DNA of 57,194 bases from Caulobacter vibrioides OR37 (GCF_000372645.1 NZ_APMP01000030.1:1-57194); one strand, 5' to 3'. Numbered from the stretch's first letter, positions 16,537 through 25,658 are shown. Numbers and translations: made by a program. The notes: a model not told the origin generated them from the sequence alone.

Positions 16537-17468
16537 TAACCGCACGCGCCGTGGAAGACCAAGCGCTTGCCGCGATAGTCGAACAGCACCTTCAGCTTCA
16601 GGTCGGCCATCAGCTTGTTGCCGACATTGGCGACGCGAGTGTCGGTTGAACCCGCCTCGGAATAGACGCTCATCGCTGTCTCGGTTGCGACGAAGGGGCC
16701 AAAGCCGACCGGCGCCTTGAAGATATAGGACTTGGACTTGGCCTCGCCGCGCGCCCCGGTGCGGGTCACCGAGCCGTTCTCCGACAGGTTGGCCCGCACG
16801 CCGGGCAGGGCGAGGGCGCTCTTGAACAGGCTGACCGCGCCGTTCGAACCGGTGTCCAGGCTGACAGGCGCGCGCGAAGCGCCGAATCGGAAGCCTGGGA
16901 TGATCGGGAAGCTGTCGACGGTCTTTAGCGGCGCGCTCCAGCGCTTCCGGCAGGTCGCCGTCAGGCGCGGGGCTTCATTCCCCCGGTTCAGGAAGGCGAC
17001 CGTGTGGTTCGGATAGTCGATCAGCACGGTCTTGTCGGCCAGGAAGCTGTAGCCGATCACGCCGTCCAGCGACCGACCATAGCCCGCGGACAGGCCGCCC
17101 ATGTCCGACACCACCGTGTCGAACGGCGCGAACGCGCGGCCGCCGATCGTCAGTTGATCGATGACGCCTGGAAATACCTGGGCGCCCTTGCCGTCGCCGA
17201 AACCCGTCGCTTCCCCGCCGTCGCCGCGATCGATCCGCAAGCCCAAAGCCTGCGCCCGGCCAAGGTCGATCACTGAGGGATCGACGCCGGTGTCCAGGAT
17301 CACCCGCAGCGGCTGGCCATGGACCTTGACCTCGATCTCGATCGCCCCGCGCGAGAAGTCGAACGGGACAACGAGCGGCGGGGCCGGCGGCGCCGGGCTG
17401 GCCGCCGCCGAGCCGGCGAGGCACGCCGCCATGATCAAGGCGCGGCGGGGAAGGGCGGCGATGTTCAT
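16536..17468 (-). CDS. Exported retropepsin-like aspartic protease with two DTG motifs
   Basis: A 310-residue protein with a signal peptide (ends near SAAASPA). VILDTGVDPSVID (D59-T60-G61) is a retropepsin-type active-site loop. A second, PVSLDTGSNGAVSLF (D205-T206-G207), lies in the C-terminal half, so the single chain may form a pseudo-dimeric, pepsin-like site. Bacterial members of this family usually have one clear DTG and dimerise. Substrate unknown; probably periplasmic. It precedes the DUF815 gene only in map order: the DUF815 stop lies 29 bases upstream on the same strand, so the two may form an operon. Confidence 0.75.
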   Translation of the reverse strand: MNIAALPRRALIMAACLAGSAAASPAPPAPPLVVPFDFSRGAIEIEVKVHGQPLRVILDTGVDPSVIDLGRAQALGLRIDRGDGGEATGFGDGKGAQVFPGVIDQLTIGGRAFAPFDTVVSDMGGLSAGYGRSLDGVIGYSFLADKTVLIDYPNHTVAFLNRGNEAPRLTATCRKRWSAPLKTVDSFPIIPGFRFGASRAPVSLDTGSNGAVSLFKSALALPGVRANLSENGSVTRTGARGEAKSKSYIFKAPVGFGPFVATETAMSVYSEAGSTDTRVANVGNKLMADLKLKVLFDYRGKRLVFHGACG

Positions 17469-17497
17469 GGCTTCATCCTCTCACATCGGCCGGACGA

Positions 17498-18337
17498 TCA
17501 GCCCGGCAGCTTGACGCCCAGCTCGCCGGCCAGGTCGCGGACGAACTGCCAGGCCACGCGGCCCGAACGGGCGCCGCGCAGCTGCGACCACTGCAGGGCG
17601 CGGCGATCTAGATCCTCGACCACCAGGCCGAAGCGCTCCGCATAGCTCCGGATGGCGCCCAGATAGGTGTCCTGGTCCATCGGCGGGAAACCGATCCACA
17701 GGCCGAAGCGGTCCGAGACGCTCATCTCTTCCTCGGCGTTCTCGGCGGCGGCGATGGCGCCCTTCTGCTCGACGTGGTCGCGGGGCATCAGGTGGCGGCG
17801 GTTCGAGGTGGCGACGAACAGCACATTGTCCGGCGGGCCCGAGACGCCGCCCTCCAGCGCCGACTTCAGGGCCTTGGCCGCCGCCGCGCCGTCCTCGAAC
17901 GACAGGTCGTCGCACAAGACCACGAAGCGCTCGGAGCGCGCGCGCAGCAGGTCGAACAGCGGCGGCAGGGCCGCGACCTCGTCGCGATCGACCTCGATCA
18001 GCTTCAGCGCCGGATAGGTGTCCGCCAAAGTCACGAAGGCGGCCTTGGTCACCGAGCTCTTGCCCGTGCCCCGAACGCCCCACAGCAGAACGTGGTTGCA
18101 TGGCAGGCCCTCGGCGAAGCGGCGCAGGTTCTCGACGAACCGGGCCTTCTGGCGCTCGATGCCGACCAGCACGTCCAGCGGCAGCGGATAGTCGGCGGCC
18201 GGGACGAAGGCGCCGCTGGCCGGCTCGTGCCGGAAGAGGCGGGCGGCGCCAAAGTCGGGCGCCGGCGGCGGCGGCGGGGCCAGGCGTTCCAGGGCGTCTG
18301 CGATGCGGGCCAGCAACGGTGCGGTCATGTCGGTCAT
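17498..18337 (-). CDS. DUF815 family AAA+ ATPase
   Basis: A 279-residue P-loop ATPase of the DUF815 type. An N-terminal 80 residues are followed by Walker A GVRGTGKS (87-94), Walker B-like VVLCDDLSFE, a sensor segment LFVATSNRRHLMPRD, and SVSDRFGLWIGFPP. Family function is unknown; members resemble MoxR/RavA-type chaperone ATPases. ATG at 18337 has AAGGA upstream. The frame stays open further upstream, but that part overlaps yajC and is not coding. It is divergent from yajC. Confidence 0.85.
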   Translation of the reverse strand: MTDMTAPLLARIADALERLAPPPPPAPDFGAARLFRHEPASGAFVPAADYPLPLDVLVGIERQKARFVENLRRFAEGLPCNHVLLWGVRGTGKSSVTKAAFVTLADTYPALKLIEVDRDEVAALPPLFDLLRARSERFVVLCDDLSFEDGAAAAKALKSALEGGVSGPPDNVLFVATSNRRHLMPRDHVEQKGAIAAAENAEEEMSVSDRFGLWIGFPPMDQDTYLGAIRSYAERFGLVVEDLDRRALQWSQLRGARSGRVAWQFVRDLAGELGVKLPG

Positions 18338-18454
18338 GGCCCGTTCCTTACCCTCGCGCGCTCGCATTGCAAAAGGGGAGGCGAACGCATAGCTTCCGCC
18401 GACTTGGCGCGACCCTATGTCTGGCGGCGCGCTCAATGGTTTCTTGGAGACGTT

Positions 18455-18760
18455 ATGTCCGGTCTGAACGCCCAGCTCGTGCAGTTCGCGCCCATCCTTC
18501 TGATGGTCGTGCTGTTCTATTTCATGCTGATCCGTCCGCAGCAAAAGCGCCAGAAGGAGCATCTGAACATGCTCAACAATCTGAAGCGCAACGACACCGT
18601 GGTTCTGTCGAGCGGCGTGATCGGCAAGATCATGCGCGTCGAGGACAAGGAAGTGGGCGTCGAGATCGCCACCGGCGTGACCGTCAAGGTCATCAAGGGC
18701 ATGATCACCGAGGTCCGCGCCAAGGGCGAACCGGCCGCCGCCAACGACGCCAAGAGCTAA
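18455..18760 (+). CDS. yajC: Preprotein translocase subunit YajC
   Basis: A 101-residue protein with one N-terminal membrane helix (FAPILLMVVLFYFMLIRPQQKRQKEH is the family hallmark) and a small cytoplasmic domain (DTVVLSSGVIGKIMRVEDKEVGVEIATGVTVKVIKGMI). It associates with SecDF. TTGGAGA precedes ATG 18455. First gene of yajC-secD-secF. Confidence 0.95.
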   Translation: MSGLNAQLVQFAPILLMVVLFYFMLIRPQQKRQKEHLNMLNNLKRNDTVVLSSGVIGKIMRVEDKEVGVEIATGVTVKVIKGMITEVRAKGEPAAANDAKS

Positions 18761-18819
18761 CGCGACCATCGAACCCCGCGTGAGGCGTTCTAGCGACGTC
18801 GCCTGAAAGTCACGGATCC

Positions 18820-20415
18820 ATGCTGACCCTTTCCCGCTGGAAGATCATCGCCGTCACCCTGTCGGTGATCTTCGGCATCCTGTTCTCCCTGCCCAACGTG
18901 CTCCCGCAGAGCGCGCTGGACGCCATGCCCGGCTTCCTGCCGCACAAGAAGCTGAACCTCGGCCTCGATCTGCAAGGCGGGTCGTACCTGCTTTATGAGG
19001 TCGACACCGACGCGCTGCATCGCGAGCGCCTCAACAACATGGTGGAGGACGTCCGCACCCAGCTGCGCAACGAACAGATCCCGTTCGGCGAGCTGGGCCT
19101 GCAAGGCGACGTGGTCAGCGTCCGCATCGGCGATCCGTCGCGCTACAACGACGCGGTCAACCTGCTGCGCAAGAACATCGGCGCGCCGCTGGCTGGCGTG
19201 ATCGGCGGCAAGGACGTCGCGGTCAACGGCAAGGGCGACAACCGCATCGAGCTGGGCTTCGTGCCGGAAGCCGCCAAGGCCGACGCCGCCAAGGCCGTCG
19301 AGCAGTCGATCGAGACCATCCGTCGCCGGATCGACAGCCTGGGCACCAAGGAGCCGTCGATCAACCGTCAGGGCGAAAACCGGATCATGATCCAGGCCCC
19401 GGGCGAAAGCGATCCCAGCAAGCTGCGCGACATCGTCGGCAAGACCGCCAAGCTGACCTTCCAGATGGTCGATGACACGGTCACGCCGGAGGACATCCAG
19501 GCCAATCGGATCCCGCCGGGCTCGGAAGTGCTGCCGGGCGATCGCTTCGCGCCGTTCTACGTGGTCAAGAAGCGCGCCGTCGTGTCCGGCGAGGAGCTGA
19601 CCAACGCCTCGCAGAGCTTCGACCAGAACGGCCAGCCGGCCGTGGCCTTCGCCTTCAATGGCTCGGGCGCCAAGAAGTTCGCCGACATCACCACCCGCAA
19701 TCGCGGCAAGAAGTTCGCCATCGTCCTCGACAAGCGCGTGCTGTCGGCGCCGGTGATCAACGATCCGATCACCGGCGGCAGCGGCATCATCACCGGCAGC
19801 TTCACGGCCCAGAGCGCCAACGAACTGGCCCTGCTGCTGCGTTCGGGCGCTCTGCCCGCGCCGCTGAACATCGAGGACCAGCGCACCGTGACCGCCGAGC
19901 TCGGCGCCGACGCCGTGAAGGCCGGCTCGATCTCGCTGGCGATCGGCGCGGTGGCGATGTTCGTGTTCGTGATCCTGGCCTATGGCCTGTTCGGCGGCTT
20001 CGCGGCCATCGCCCTGGTGGTCAACGTGCTGCTGATCATCGGCATCATGTCGATGACCCAGGCGACCCTGACCTTCCCGGGCATCGCTGGCCTGATCCTG
20101 ACCCTGGCCGTGGCCGTCGACGCCAACGTGCTGATCTACGAGCGGATGCGCGACGAGGCCAATGCCGGGCGAACGCCCATGGCCGCGGCCGACCATGGCT
20201 ACAAGCTGGCCCTGACCTCGATCCTGGACGCCAACATCACCAGCCTGATCTCGGGCCTGATCATGTTCAGCTTCGGTTCGGGTCCGGTGAAGGGCTTCGC
20301 CTGGACCCTGGTGATCGGCGTGTTCACGTCGCTGTTCACCGCCATCTTCATCACCCAAGTGCTCATCGGCTGGTGGTTCAAGGCCACCAAGCCGAAGAAG
20401 CTGCCGATCGCATAG
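18820..20415 (+). CDS. secD: Protein translocase subunit SecD
   Basis: A 531-residue RND-family membrane protein that uses proton flow to pull secreted proteins into the periplasm. It has an N-terminal membrane helix, GLDLQGGSYLLYEVD, a large periplasmic domain (~60-350), and five further helices. The conserved helix 4 motif AVAVDANVLIYERMRDE is present. The 3' end is 11 bases before secF. Confidence 0.96.
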   Translation: MLTLSRWKIIAVTLSVIFGILFSLPNVLPQSALDAMPGFLPHKKLNLGLDLQGGSYLLYEVDTDALHRERLNNMVEDVRTQLRNEQIPFGELGLQGDVVSVRIGDPSRYNDAVNLLRKNIGAPLAGVIGGKDVAVNGKGDNRIELGFVPEAAKADAAKAVEQSIETIRRRIDSLGTKEPSINRQGENRIMIQAPGESDPSKLRDIVGKTAKLTFQMVDDTVTPEDIQANRIPPGSEVLPGDRFAPFYVVKKRAVVSGEELTNASQSFDQNGQPAVAFAFNGSGAKKFADITTRNRGKKFAIVLDKRVLSAPVINDPITGGSGIITGSFTAQSANELALLLRSGALPAPLNIEDQRTVTAELGADAVKAGSISLAIGAVAMFVFVILAYGLFGGFAAIALVVNVLLIIGIMSMTQATLTFPGIAGLILTLAVAVDANVLIYERMRDEANAGRTPMAAADHGYKLALTSILDANITSLISGLIMFSFGSGPVKGFAWTLVIGVFTSLFTAIFITQVLIGWWFKATKPKKLPIA

Positions 20416-20426
20416 GAGATCCGACC

Positions 20427-21374
20427 ATGCGTTGGCCCCTCATTCGCTACATCCCGCGTTCCACCCACTTCCGCTTCGTGCGCTGGGCGCCGGTCGCGGC
20501 CGTCGTCTCGGCCGTGCTGATCGTCGCCTCGATCGCGTTGCTGTTCCTGCAGGGCCTGAACCTGGGCATCGACTTCAAGGGCGGCAACGCCCTGGAGATC
20601 ACCATGTCGCGCCCCGCGCCCCTGGGCGAACTGCGCGCGGCCATGGGCCAGATCGGCGCCCATGACGCCCAGGTCCAAGGCTTCGGCTCGCCGAACTCGG
20701 CCATGGTCAAGTTCCTGCCCAACAAAGGCGAGAAGGCCAGCGACGCCTCGGCGCGCGTCGAGGGCGAATTGATCAAGCGCTTCCCCGACCTGAAGGTGAA
20801 GAGCCGCTCGGAAGTCGGCGCCAAGGTTTCGGGCGAACTGCTGATGTCCGGCTTCAAGGCCCTGGGCGTCGCCCTGCTGCTGACCCTGGGCTACATCTGG
20901 TTCCGCTTTGGCCTATCCTACGGCACGGGCGCGGTCGTGGCCGTGCTGCACGACATCGTCCTGACCCTTGGCCTGCTGTCGGTGGCCCGCATCGAGTTCT
21001 CGATGACCGAGATCGCGGCCCTGCTGACCGTCATCGGCTACTCGATGAACGAAAAGGTCATCACCTTCGACCGTCTTAAGGAAAACCTGCGCAAGTATCG
21101 CACCACGCCGCTGCGCGACGTCATCGACCTGTCGGAAAACGAGCGTCTGTCGCGGACGATCATCACCGGCACCACGGCCCTCTTGGCCCTGGGCGGCACG
21201 ATGGCGTTCGGCGGGCCGGTGCTGTACCCGCTGGTGTTCACGATGATCTTCGGCATCGTCATCGGCACCTATTCGTCGGTCTATATCGCCCTGCCGATGA
21301 TCCTGATCTGGGGCGTCAAGCGGAACGACGAAGAGGCGACGCCGGTCAAGTTCGGCGCGGCCTCGCGGCCCTAA
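20427..21374 (+). CDS. secF: Protein translocase subunit SecF
   Basis: A 315-residue partner of SecD. One helix, then NLGIDFKGGNALEI, a short periplasmic domain, and five helices with the conserved VIGYSMNEKVITFDRLKEN. TAGGAG precedes ATG 20427. Its stop overlaps the next start (TAATG), so the following gene is coupled to secF. Confidence 0.96.
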   Translation: MRWPLIRYIPRSTHFRFVRWAPVAAVVSAVLIVASIALLFLQGLNLGIDFKGGNALEITMSRPAPLGELRAAMGQIGAHDAQVQGFGSPNSAMVKFLPNKGEKASDASARVEGELIKRFPDLKVKSRSEVGAKVSGELLMSGFKALGVALLLTLGYIWFRFGLSYGTGAVVAVLHDIVLTLGLLSVARIEFSMTEIAALLTVIGYSMNEKVITFDRLKENLRKYRTTPLRDVIDLSENERLSRTIITGTTALLALGGTMAFGGPVLYPLVFTMIFGIVIGTYSSVYIALPMILIWGVKRNDEEATPVKFGAASRP

Positions 21375-21727
21375 TGCGCCAGCCGCCGTCCATCGACGCC
21401 TGGGGCGGCGGCGGCTTTCGAGTCGCCGGCGTCTGGCGGCCCGGTTCGCTGCTGGTCCTCGACGATCAGCCCGCCGACTGGGCGGCGACCCGGCTGGCCG
21501 ATCTGACGCCCGAGGACTTCGCCCCGGTCTTCGCCGCCGGCGGAGCCGTGGAGTTCGTCCTTCTGGGGACGGGCCTGGTCAACGCCCTGCCGCCGCGCCC
21601 GGTCCGCGACTCCCTCAAGGCCGCCGGCGTCGGCCTCGAGTTCATGAGCACCGAAGCCGCCGCGCGGACTTACAACGTCCTGGCCAGCGAAGGCCGGCGC
21701 CTGGCGGCGGCGCTGATCGCGGTCTGA
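21374..21727 (+). CDS. Mth938/NDUFAF3-like domain protein
   Basis: A 117-residue single-domain protein of the Mth938-like (DUF498) family, the bacterial relatives of human NDUFAF3, a complex I assembly factor. VAGVWRPGSLLVLDDQP, EFVLLGTG and GVGLEFMSTEAAARTYNVLASEGR are the characteristic strands and helix. The start overlaps the secF stop by one base. Bacterial function is not settled; coupling to secF suggests a role in membrane protein biogenesis. Confidence 0.88.
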   Translation: MRQPPSIDAWGGGGFRVAGVWRPGSLLVLDDQPADWAATRLADLTPEDFAPVFAAGGAVEFVLLGTGLVNALPPRPVRDSLKAAGVGLEFMSTEAAARTYNVLASEGRRLAAALIAV

Positions 21728-21787
21728 GCGCTTTTGCCCATCGCCCCGAACACTCCTAAGCTCGCTCGGGCAACGAGGGGGAAAACG

Positions 21788-22402
21788 ATGTCCAGACTGC
21801 TGTCGAACTTCCGCAACACGATGATGCTCAGCTTCGCGCTGGCCCTGGTGATCATCGGCGGCTACGCGCACGGGCCGCAGGGGCACGGCGCGGTGTTCCT
21901 GCAGGCCGTATTCCGTTGGCTGCACGTGCTGTTCGGTGTGCTGTGGATCGGGCTGCTGTACTATTTCAACTTCGTACAGATCCGGGTGATGCCCCAGATC
22001 CCGGCCGAGCTGAAGCCGGCGGTCAGCAAGTACATCGCGCCCGAGGCCCTGTTCTGGTTCCGCTGGGCGGCGCTGCTGACCTGGCTGATGGGCGTGGTGC
22101 TGGCCTTCAGCCGGGGCTATCTGCTCGAGGCGGCGACCCTGGGCCTTTGGCAGGGCTATACGCCGGGCGTCGACATGCAGTTCACCTTCATCGGCACCGG
22201 CATGTGGCTGGGCACGGTGATGTTCGTGAATGTCTGGGCCTTCATCTGGCCGAATCAGAAGATCGCCCTGGGTCTGGTCGAGGCCGACGCGGACGCCAAG
22301 GCCAAGGCCGCGCGCCTGGCCATGCTGTTCTCGCGCACCAACGTCCTGCTCAGCCTGCCGATGCTGGCGACCATGGCGATGAACCAGACGATCTTCGGCT
22401 GA
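21788..22402 (+). CDS. PuuD-type (DUF989) integral membrane protein
   Basis: A 204-residue protein with about five membrane helices and conserved histidine and tryptophan positions (FRWLHVLFGVLWIGLLYYFNFVQ, WFRWAALLTWLMGVVL, GMWLGTVMFVNVW). It resembles the membrane half of the urate oxidase PuuD, but the cytochrome c half is absent, so urate oxidation cannot be inferred. ATG at 21788 follows GAGGGGG. It sits between NDUFAF3-like and NDUFAF6-like genes. Confidence 0.75.
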   Translation: MSRLLSNFRNTMMLSFALALVIIGGYAHGPQGHGAVFLQAVFRWLHVLFGVLWIGLLYYFNFVQIRVMPQIPAELKPAVSKYIAPEALFWFRWAALLTWLMGVVLAFSRGYLLEAATLGLWQGYTPGVDMQFTFIGTGMWLGTVMFVNVWAFIWPNQKIALGLVEADADAKAKAARLAMLFSRTNVLLSLPMLATMAMNQTIFG

Positions 22403-22453
22403 TCGCGCCGCGAAATGCTGTAAGGGGAGGACCCCTTTCTGCTGCCGAAGACC

Positions 22454-23167
22454 ATGGCCGACACCGAAACCCTCGACGATCTCGTCCGCCGCGTCGACCC
22501 GGACCGCTGGCTGGCCAGCCGGTTCATCGGCGACGCGGCCGCGCGGGCAGACGTCGTCGCGCTCTACGGTCTCAACTATGAGCTGGCGCGGGTGGCGGGC
22601 GGCGTCTCCAACGCCCTGATGGGCGAGATTCGCCTGACCTGGTGGCGCGAGGCGATGGAAGAGATCGCCGCCGGCAAGACGCCGCGCAAGCACCCCAATG
22701 TCGAGGCCCTGGCCGCCGCGCGCTTCGACCCCAACGCCCTGGCCCTCCTGGCCGAGGCGCGCCTGGCCGATCTCGACGAGGGGCCGTTGAGGGACGAGGC
22801 CGCCGTGCTGGCCTATGTCGACGCCACGGCTGGGGCCCTGGCGGTGCTGGCGGCGCGGCGGCTGGACGCCGGTGCCGATCCGCACGCGGTCAAGGGCGCG
22901 GCGCGGGCCTGGGGCCTCTCGGGCCTCTGGCGGCTGAAGCAGTCGGGGCGCTCGCGCCTGCCGGAAGCCTGGACGCGGGCCGACCTGGCCCAAAAGGTCG
23001 AGGACCAGCTGAAAGCGGCGCGAGGCGAGGTGAGGGGGCTGCCCGTGGCGGCCTTCCCGGCCGTCGCCCCGGCGGCCCTGGCGCGGGCCTATATGGCCGG
23101 GCGCGAGATGGGCGACCTGGAGAAGAAGGCGCGGCTGACCTTCGCCACCGCGACGGGGCGGCTGTAG
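22454..23167 (+). CDS. Squalene/phytoene synthase-like protein (NDUFAF6-like)
   Basis: A 237-residue all-alpha protein of the squalene/phytoene synthase superfamily. VALYGLNYELARV and EIRLTWWREAMEEI mark the fold. The paired DxxxD Mg2+/diphosphate motifs of true synthases are not evident: the first is replaced by YGLNYELAR and the second region reads MAGREMGDLEKKARL. That suggests a non-catalytic, NDUFAF6-like assembly factor rather than a carotenoid or hopanoid enzyme. It ends the sec-linked gene run. Confidence 0.75.
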   Translation: MADTETLDDLVRRVDPDRWLASRFIGDAAARADVVALYGLNYELARVAGGVSNALMGEIRLTWWREAMEEIAAGKTPRKHPNVEALAAARFDPNALALLAEARLADLDEGPLRDEAAVLAYVDATAGALAVLAARRLDAGADPHAVKGAARAWGLSGLWRLKQSGRSRLPEAWTRADLAQKVEDQLKAARGEVRGLPVAAFPAVAPAALARAYMAGREMGDLEKKARLTFATATGRL

Positions 23168-23169
23168 CG

Positions 23170-23266
23170 CCCCCTCCGTCTCGTCGCGTATTCGCGCCGA
23201 TCCACCTCCCCCGCGAGCGGGGGAGGAGACGGGTCTTGCTCCTCCCCCGTGAAGCGACGGAGGGGG
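23170..23266. repeat. Nested GC-rich inverted repeats between convergent genes
   Basis: Outer arms CCCCCTCCGTC (23170-23180) and GACGGAGGGGG (23256-23266) enclose a perfect hairpin CCTCCCCC-gcgagc-GGGGGAGG (23205-23226). A further CTCCTCCCCC lies at 23239-23248. It fills the gap between the squalene synthase-like gene and the convergent S9 peptidase gene. It resembles the other two repeat elements in composition but not in exact sequence. Confidence 0.65.
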
Positions 23267-23280
23267 GCCGAGGCCGGCGA

Positions 23281-25371
23281 TCACTTCCCCGGCCGGTTAT
23301 TGCCCGTCCACTGGTCCAGCCAGTCCAGCACTTCCTTGTGCCACTGCACCGAGTTCTGGGCCTTCAGGACCCAGTGGTTCTCGTTGGGGAAGTACAGCAG
23401 CTTGCTGGGGATCCCCTTGCGCTGCAGGGCCGTGAACGCGCCGATGCCCTGTTCCAGCGGGATGCGATAGTCGAGCTGGCCCTGAATGATCAGGTGCGGC
23501 TTGGACCAATCGGCGATGTGGTTGACCGGGTTGAACTTTTCGTAGGTCGTATTCGGCTGCCAGGGCGATCCGCCGTTTTCCCACTCGCTGAACCAAAGTT
23601 CCTCGGTCGAGTAGCCCATCATCCGGGTGTCGAAGACGCCGTCGTGGGTGACCAGGCACTTCCAGGGCTGGTTCCAGTTGCCGGCGATCCAGTTGATCAT
23701 GTAGCCGCCGTAGGAGGCGCCCAGGGCGCAGGCGCGGTCGGCGTCAAGGAACGAATATTTCGCCAGAGCGGCGCTCCAGCCCTTTTGCAGGTCTTCCAGC
23801 GGGCGGTCGCCCCAGTGCTGGCTGATCGCGTCAGTGAAGGCCTGGCCGTAGCCGGTCGAGCCGTGGAAATCGACCATCACCACGGCGTAGCCGGCGTTGG
23901 CGTAGATTTCCGGGTTCCAGCGGTACGACCAACTGTTGCTGAACGAGCCTTGCGGGCCGCCGTGGATCAGGAAGGCGACCGGATACTTCTTGGCCGGGTC
24001 GAAGTTGGCGGGCTTGACGACGAAGCCATGCACGGTCTCGTCGTTCCAGCCCTTGAAGCTGAACTGCTCGGGCTCGCCCCAGGCGACGTCCTTCAGCGCC
24101 TGTTCGGAGACGCTGGCGATCTTCGCCGTCGGACCCTTGGCCGGCAGGAAGAACAGCTCCGAGGGGCTCTTCAGCGAGTCCGACGCGTAGACGATGCCGT
24201 TGGGACCGACGTCGAAGGCGGTGACATGGCCCTCGCCGGTCAGGGCGGTGACCTTGCCGGTTTTAACGTCGATGGCGAACAGCTTGCCCTGGCCGACGTC
24301 CAGCGCGGTGGCGTAGATCGTCTTGCCATCGCGGCTCCAGGCGATGGCGTCGGGCGAGCGGTCCCAGGTCGGGGCCAGTTCGCGATCCTGCTTGGTCGTC
24401 CGGTCACGAATGATGATCGCGAAGCGGTCGGCCTCGAAGCCCGGCCGCTTCATGGCCCGGTAGGCGGCGAACTTGCCGTCGGGCGAGATGACCGGAACCG
24501 TGTCCCAGGCCTTGTTGGCCTCGGTGCGGTTGCGCGGGCGCTCCGATCCGTCGAGCTTCACGGCCCAGAAGTCGTAGTTGGTGGTCCAGGCCTCGTCCTT
24601 GCCGGCGACCTTGGCGGTGAACACGACCATGTCGTTTTCCGGCGTGATGGCGAAGTCCGCGTCGTCGCCATAGGGCTTGGTCGGGGTGTCGCCGTCGAAG
24701 CCCTTCATCAGGTCGATCGGCTGGCCGGTCGCCACGCCATTGGCGTCCAGGCCATAGGCGAACAGGTGGTTCTTCGTGCCGTCGTTCCAGGTGTCCCAAT
24801 GACGGATGAACAGGCGGTCGAACACGACGCCGGTGGCCTTGGTCGCCTTCTTGGCGTCCAGCCGCGCCTGGGTGCAGGCCAGGTCCGGGCAATCGGGGAA
24901 GACCGCCATGCCGACCACGATCGTCTTGCCGTCCGACGACACCTTGAAGGCCTGGACGTCGAACGGGGTCGAGGTGACGCGGGTGGCGGTCTCGCCGTTG
25001 ATGTCGGTCCGGAACACCTGGTCGGTCCCGCCCTCGCGACCCGAAACGAAATAGATCGCCTTGCCGTCGGCGCTCCAACGGCCGCTCGAGGCGCCGCCGT
25101 CCGAGATCTTCAGCCGACGCGGGGGCGCCTTGGCCTTCAGGTCGGCGATCCACAGCGACATCGCGGCCTTGTTGGCCGGATAGTCCAGGGTCCGCACCGA
25201 ATAGAGCACGTAGCGGCCGTCGGGGGAGACGCGCGGATCGCTCAGCCGGTCGAGGCTCGCCATGTCCTTCGGGGTGAAGACATGTGGCTTTTGCGTGGCC
25301 TGGGCGTGGACTCCGGAGGCGGCGAGCGTCAGGGCGAGCGCCGAGGCGGCGAGGCGCAATGTCTTGATCAT
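23281..25371 (-). CDS. S9 family (prolyl oligopeptidase-type) peptidase
   Basis: A 696-residue exported serine peptidase. A signal peptide ends near GVHAQA. A beta-propeller with repeated SPDG/SADGK blades spans ~40-410, and an alpha/beta hydrolase domain spans ~430-690. The catalytic triad is visible: S553 in GASYGGYM, D634 in QGQLDYRIP and H666 in NENHWV. The sequence is closest in style to dipeptidyl-peptidase 5/acylaminoacyl-peptidase types, which act on periplasmic oligopeptides. ATG at 25371 is used; a TTG three codons earlier is possible. It stands alone, with repeats at its 3' end. Confidence 0.9.
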   Translation of the reverse strand: MIKTLRLAASALALTLAASGVHAQATQKPHVFTPKDMASLDRLSDPRVSPDGRYVLYSVRTLDYPANKAAMSLWIADLKAKAPPRRLKISDGGASSGRWSADGKAIYFVSGREGGTDQVFRTDINGETATRVTSTPFDVQAFKVSSDGKTIVVGMAVFPDCPDLACTQARLDAKKATKATGVVFDRLFIRHWDTWNDGTKNHLFAYGLDANGVATGQPIDLMKGFDGDTPTKPYGDDADFAITPENDMVVFTAKVAGKDEAWTTNYDFWAVKLDGSERPRNRTEANKAWDTVPVISPDGKFAAYRAMKRPGFEADRFAIIIRDRTTKQDRELAPTWDRSPDAIAWSRDGKTIYATALDVGQGKLFAIDVKTGKVTALTGEGHVTAFDVGPNGIVYASDSLKSPSELFFLPAKGPTAKIASVSEQALKDVAWGEPEQFSFKGWNDETVHGFVVKPANFDPAKKYPVAFLIHGGPQGSFSNSWSYRWNPEIYANAGYAVVMVDFHGSTGYGQAFTDAISQHWGDRPLEDLQKGWSAALAKYSFLDADRACALGASYGGYMINWIAGNWNQPWKCLVTHDGVFDTRMMGYSTEELWFSEWENGGSPWQPNTTYEKFNPVNHIADWSKPHLIIQGQLDYRIPLEQGIGAFTALQRKGIPSKLLYFPNENHWVLKAQNSVQWHKEVLDWLDQWTGNNRPGK

Positions 25372-25572
25372 GAAACCCAAGGTCCTGGAAACGGTTATTC
25401 CCGAATGGCGGCGAAGCCTAGCGCCGCTTTTCGCCCGCGCCTAGGGGAGGCGGGCAAGGGATTCCCGGGCGCGGATCGTCGAACGGCGATCCGTTTGCGA
25501 AGCCGTGTTGATGTGACAAAAACGAAATAAAGTCAGTCGCTTAGGGCGTAACAATCGGAAACAGGACTTGCT

Positions 25573-25601
25573 TTGCCGCGACGCAGCATCGCGCCTAGAT
25601 G
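25573..25601 (+). promoter_or_regulatory. Candidate housekeeping promoter of lpxC
   Basis: TTGCCG (25573-25578) and TAGATG (25596-25601) are separated by 17 bases, 57 bases upstream of the lpxC GTG. The spacing is ideal and the -35 is good, but the -10 is only a fair match. The rest of the 287-base gap upstream of lpxC holds no gene I can support. Confidence 0.35.
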
Positions 25602-25658
25602 CTAGGTCGGGGCGATAGGGTGACCGCAGAGTCATCCGTCCAACGATAAGGGTCTCTG

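Noticed and set aside
21788..22402. Urate oxidase function for the PuuD-type protein
   Set aside because: The cytochrome c half of PuuD is missing and no purine-catabolism genes are nearby.
22642..25530. 962-codon open frame on the plus strand
   Set aside because: It runs across the end of the squalene synthase-like gene and antisense through the S9 peptidase. The peptidase frame has a full catalytic triad; this one has no recognisable pattern.
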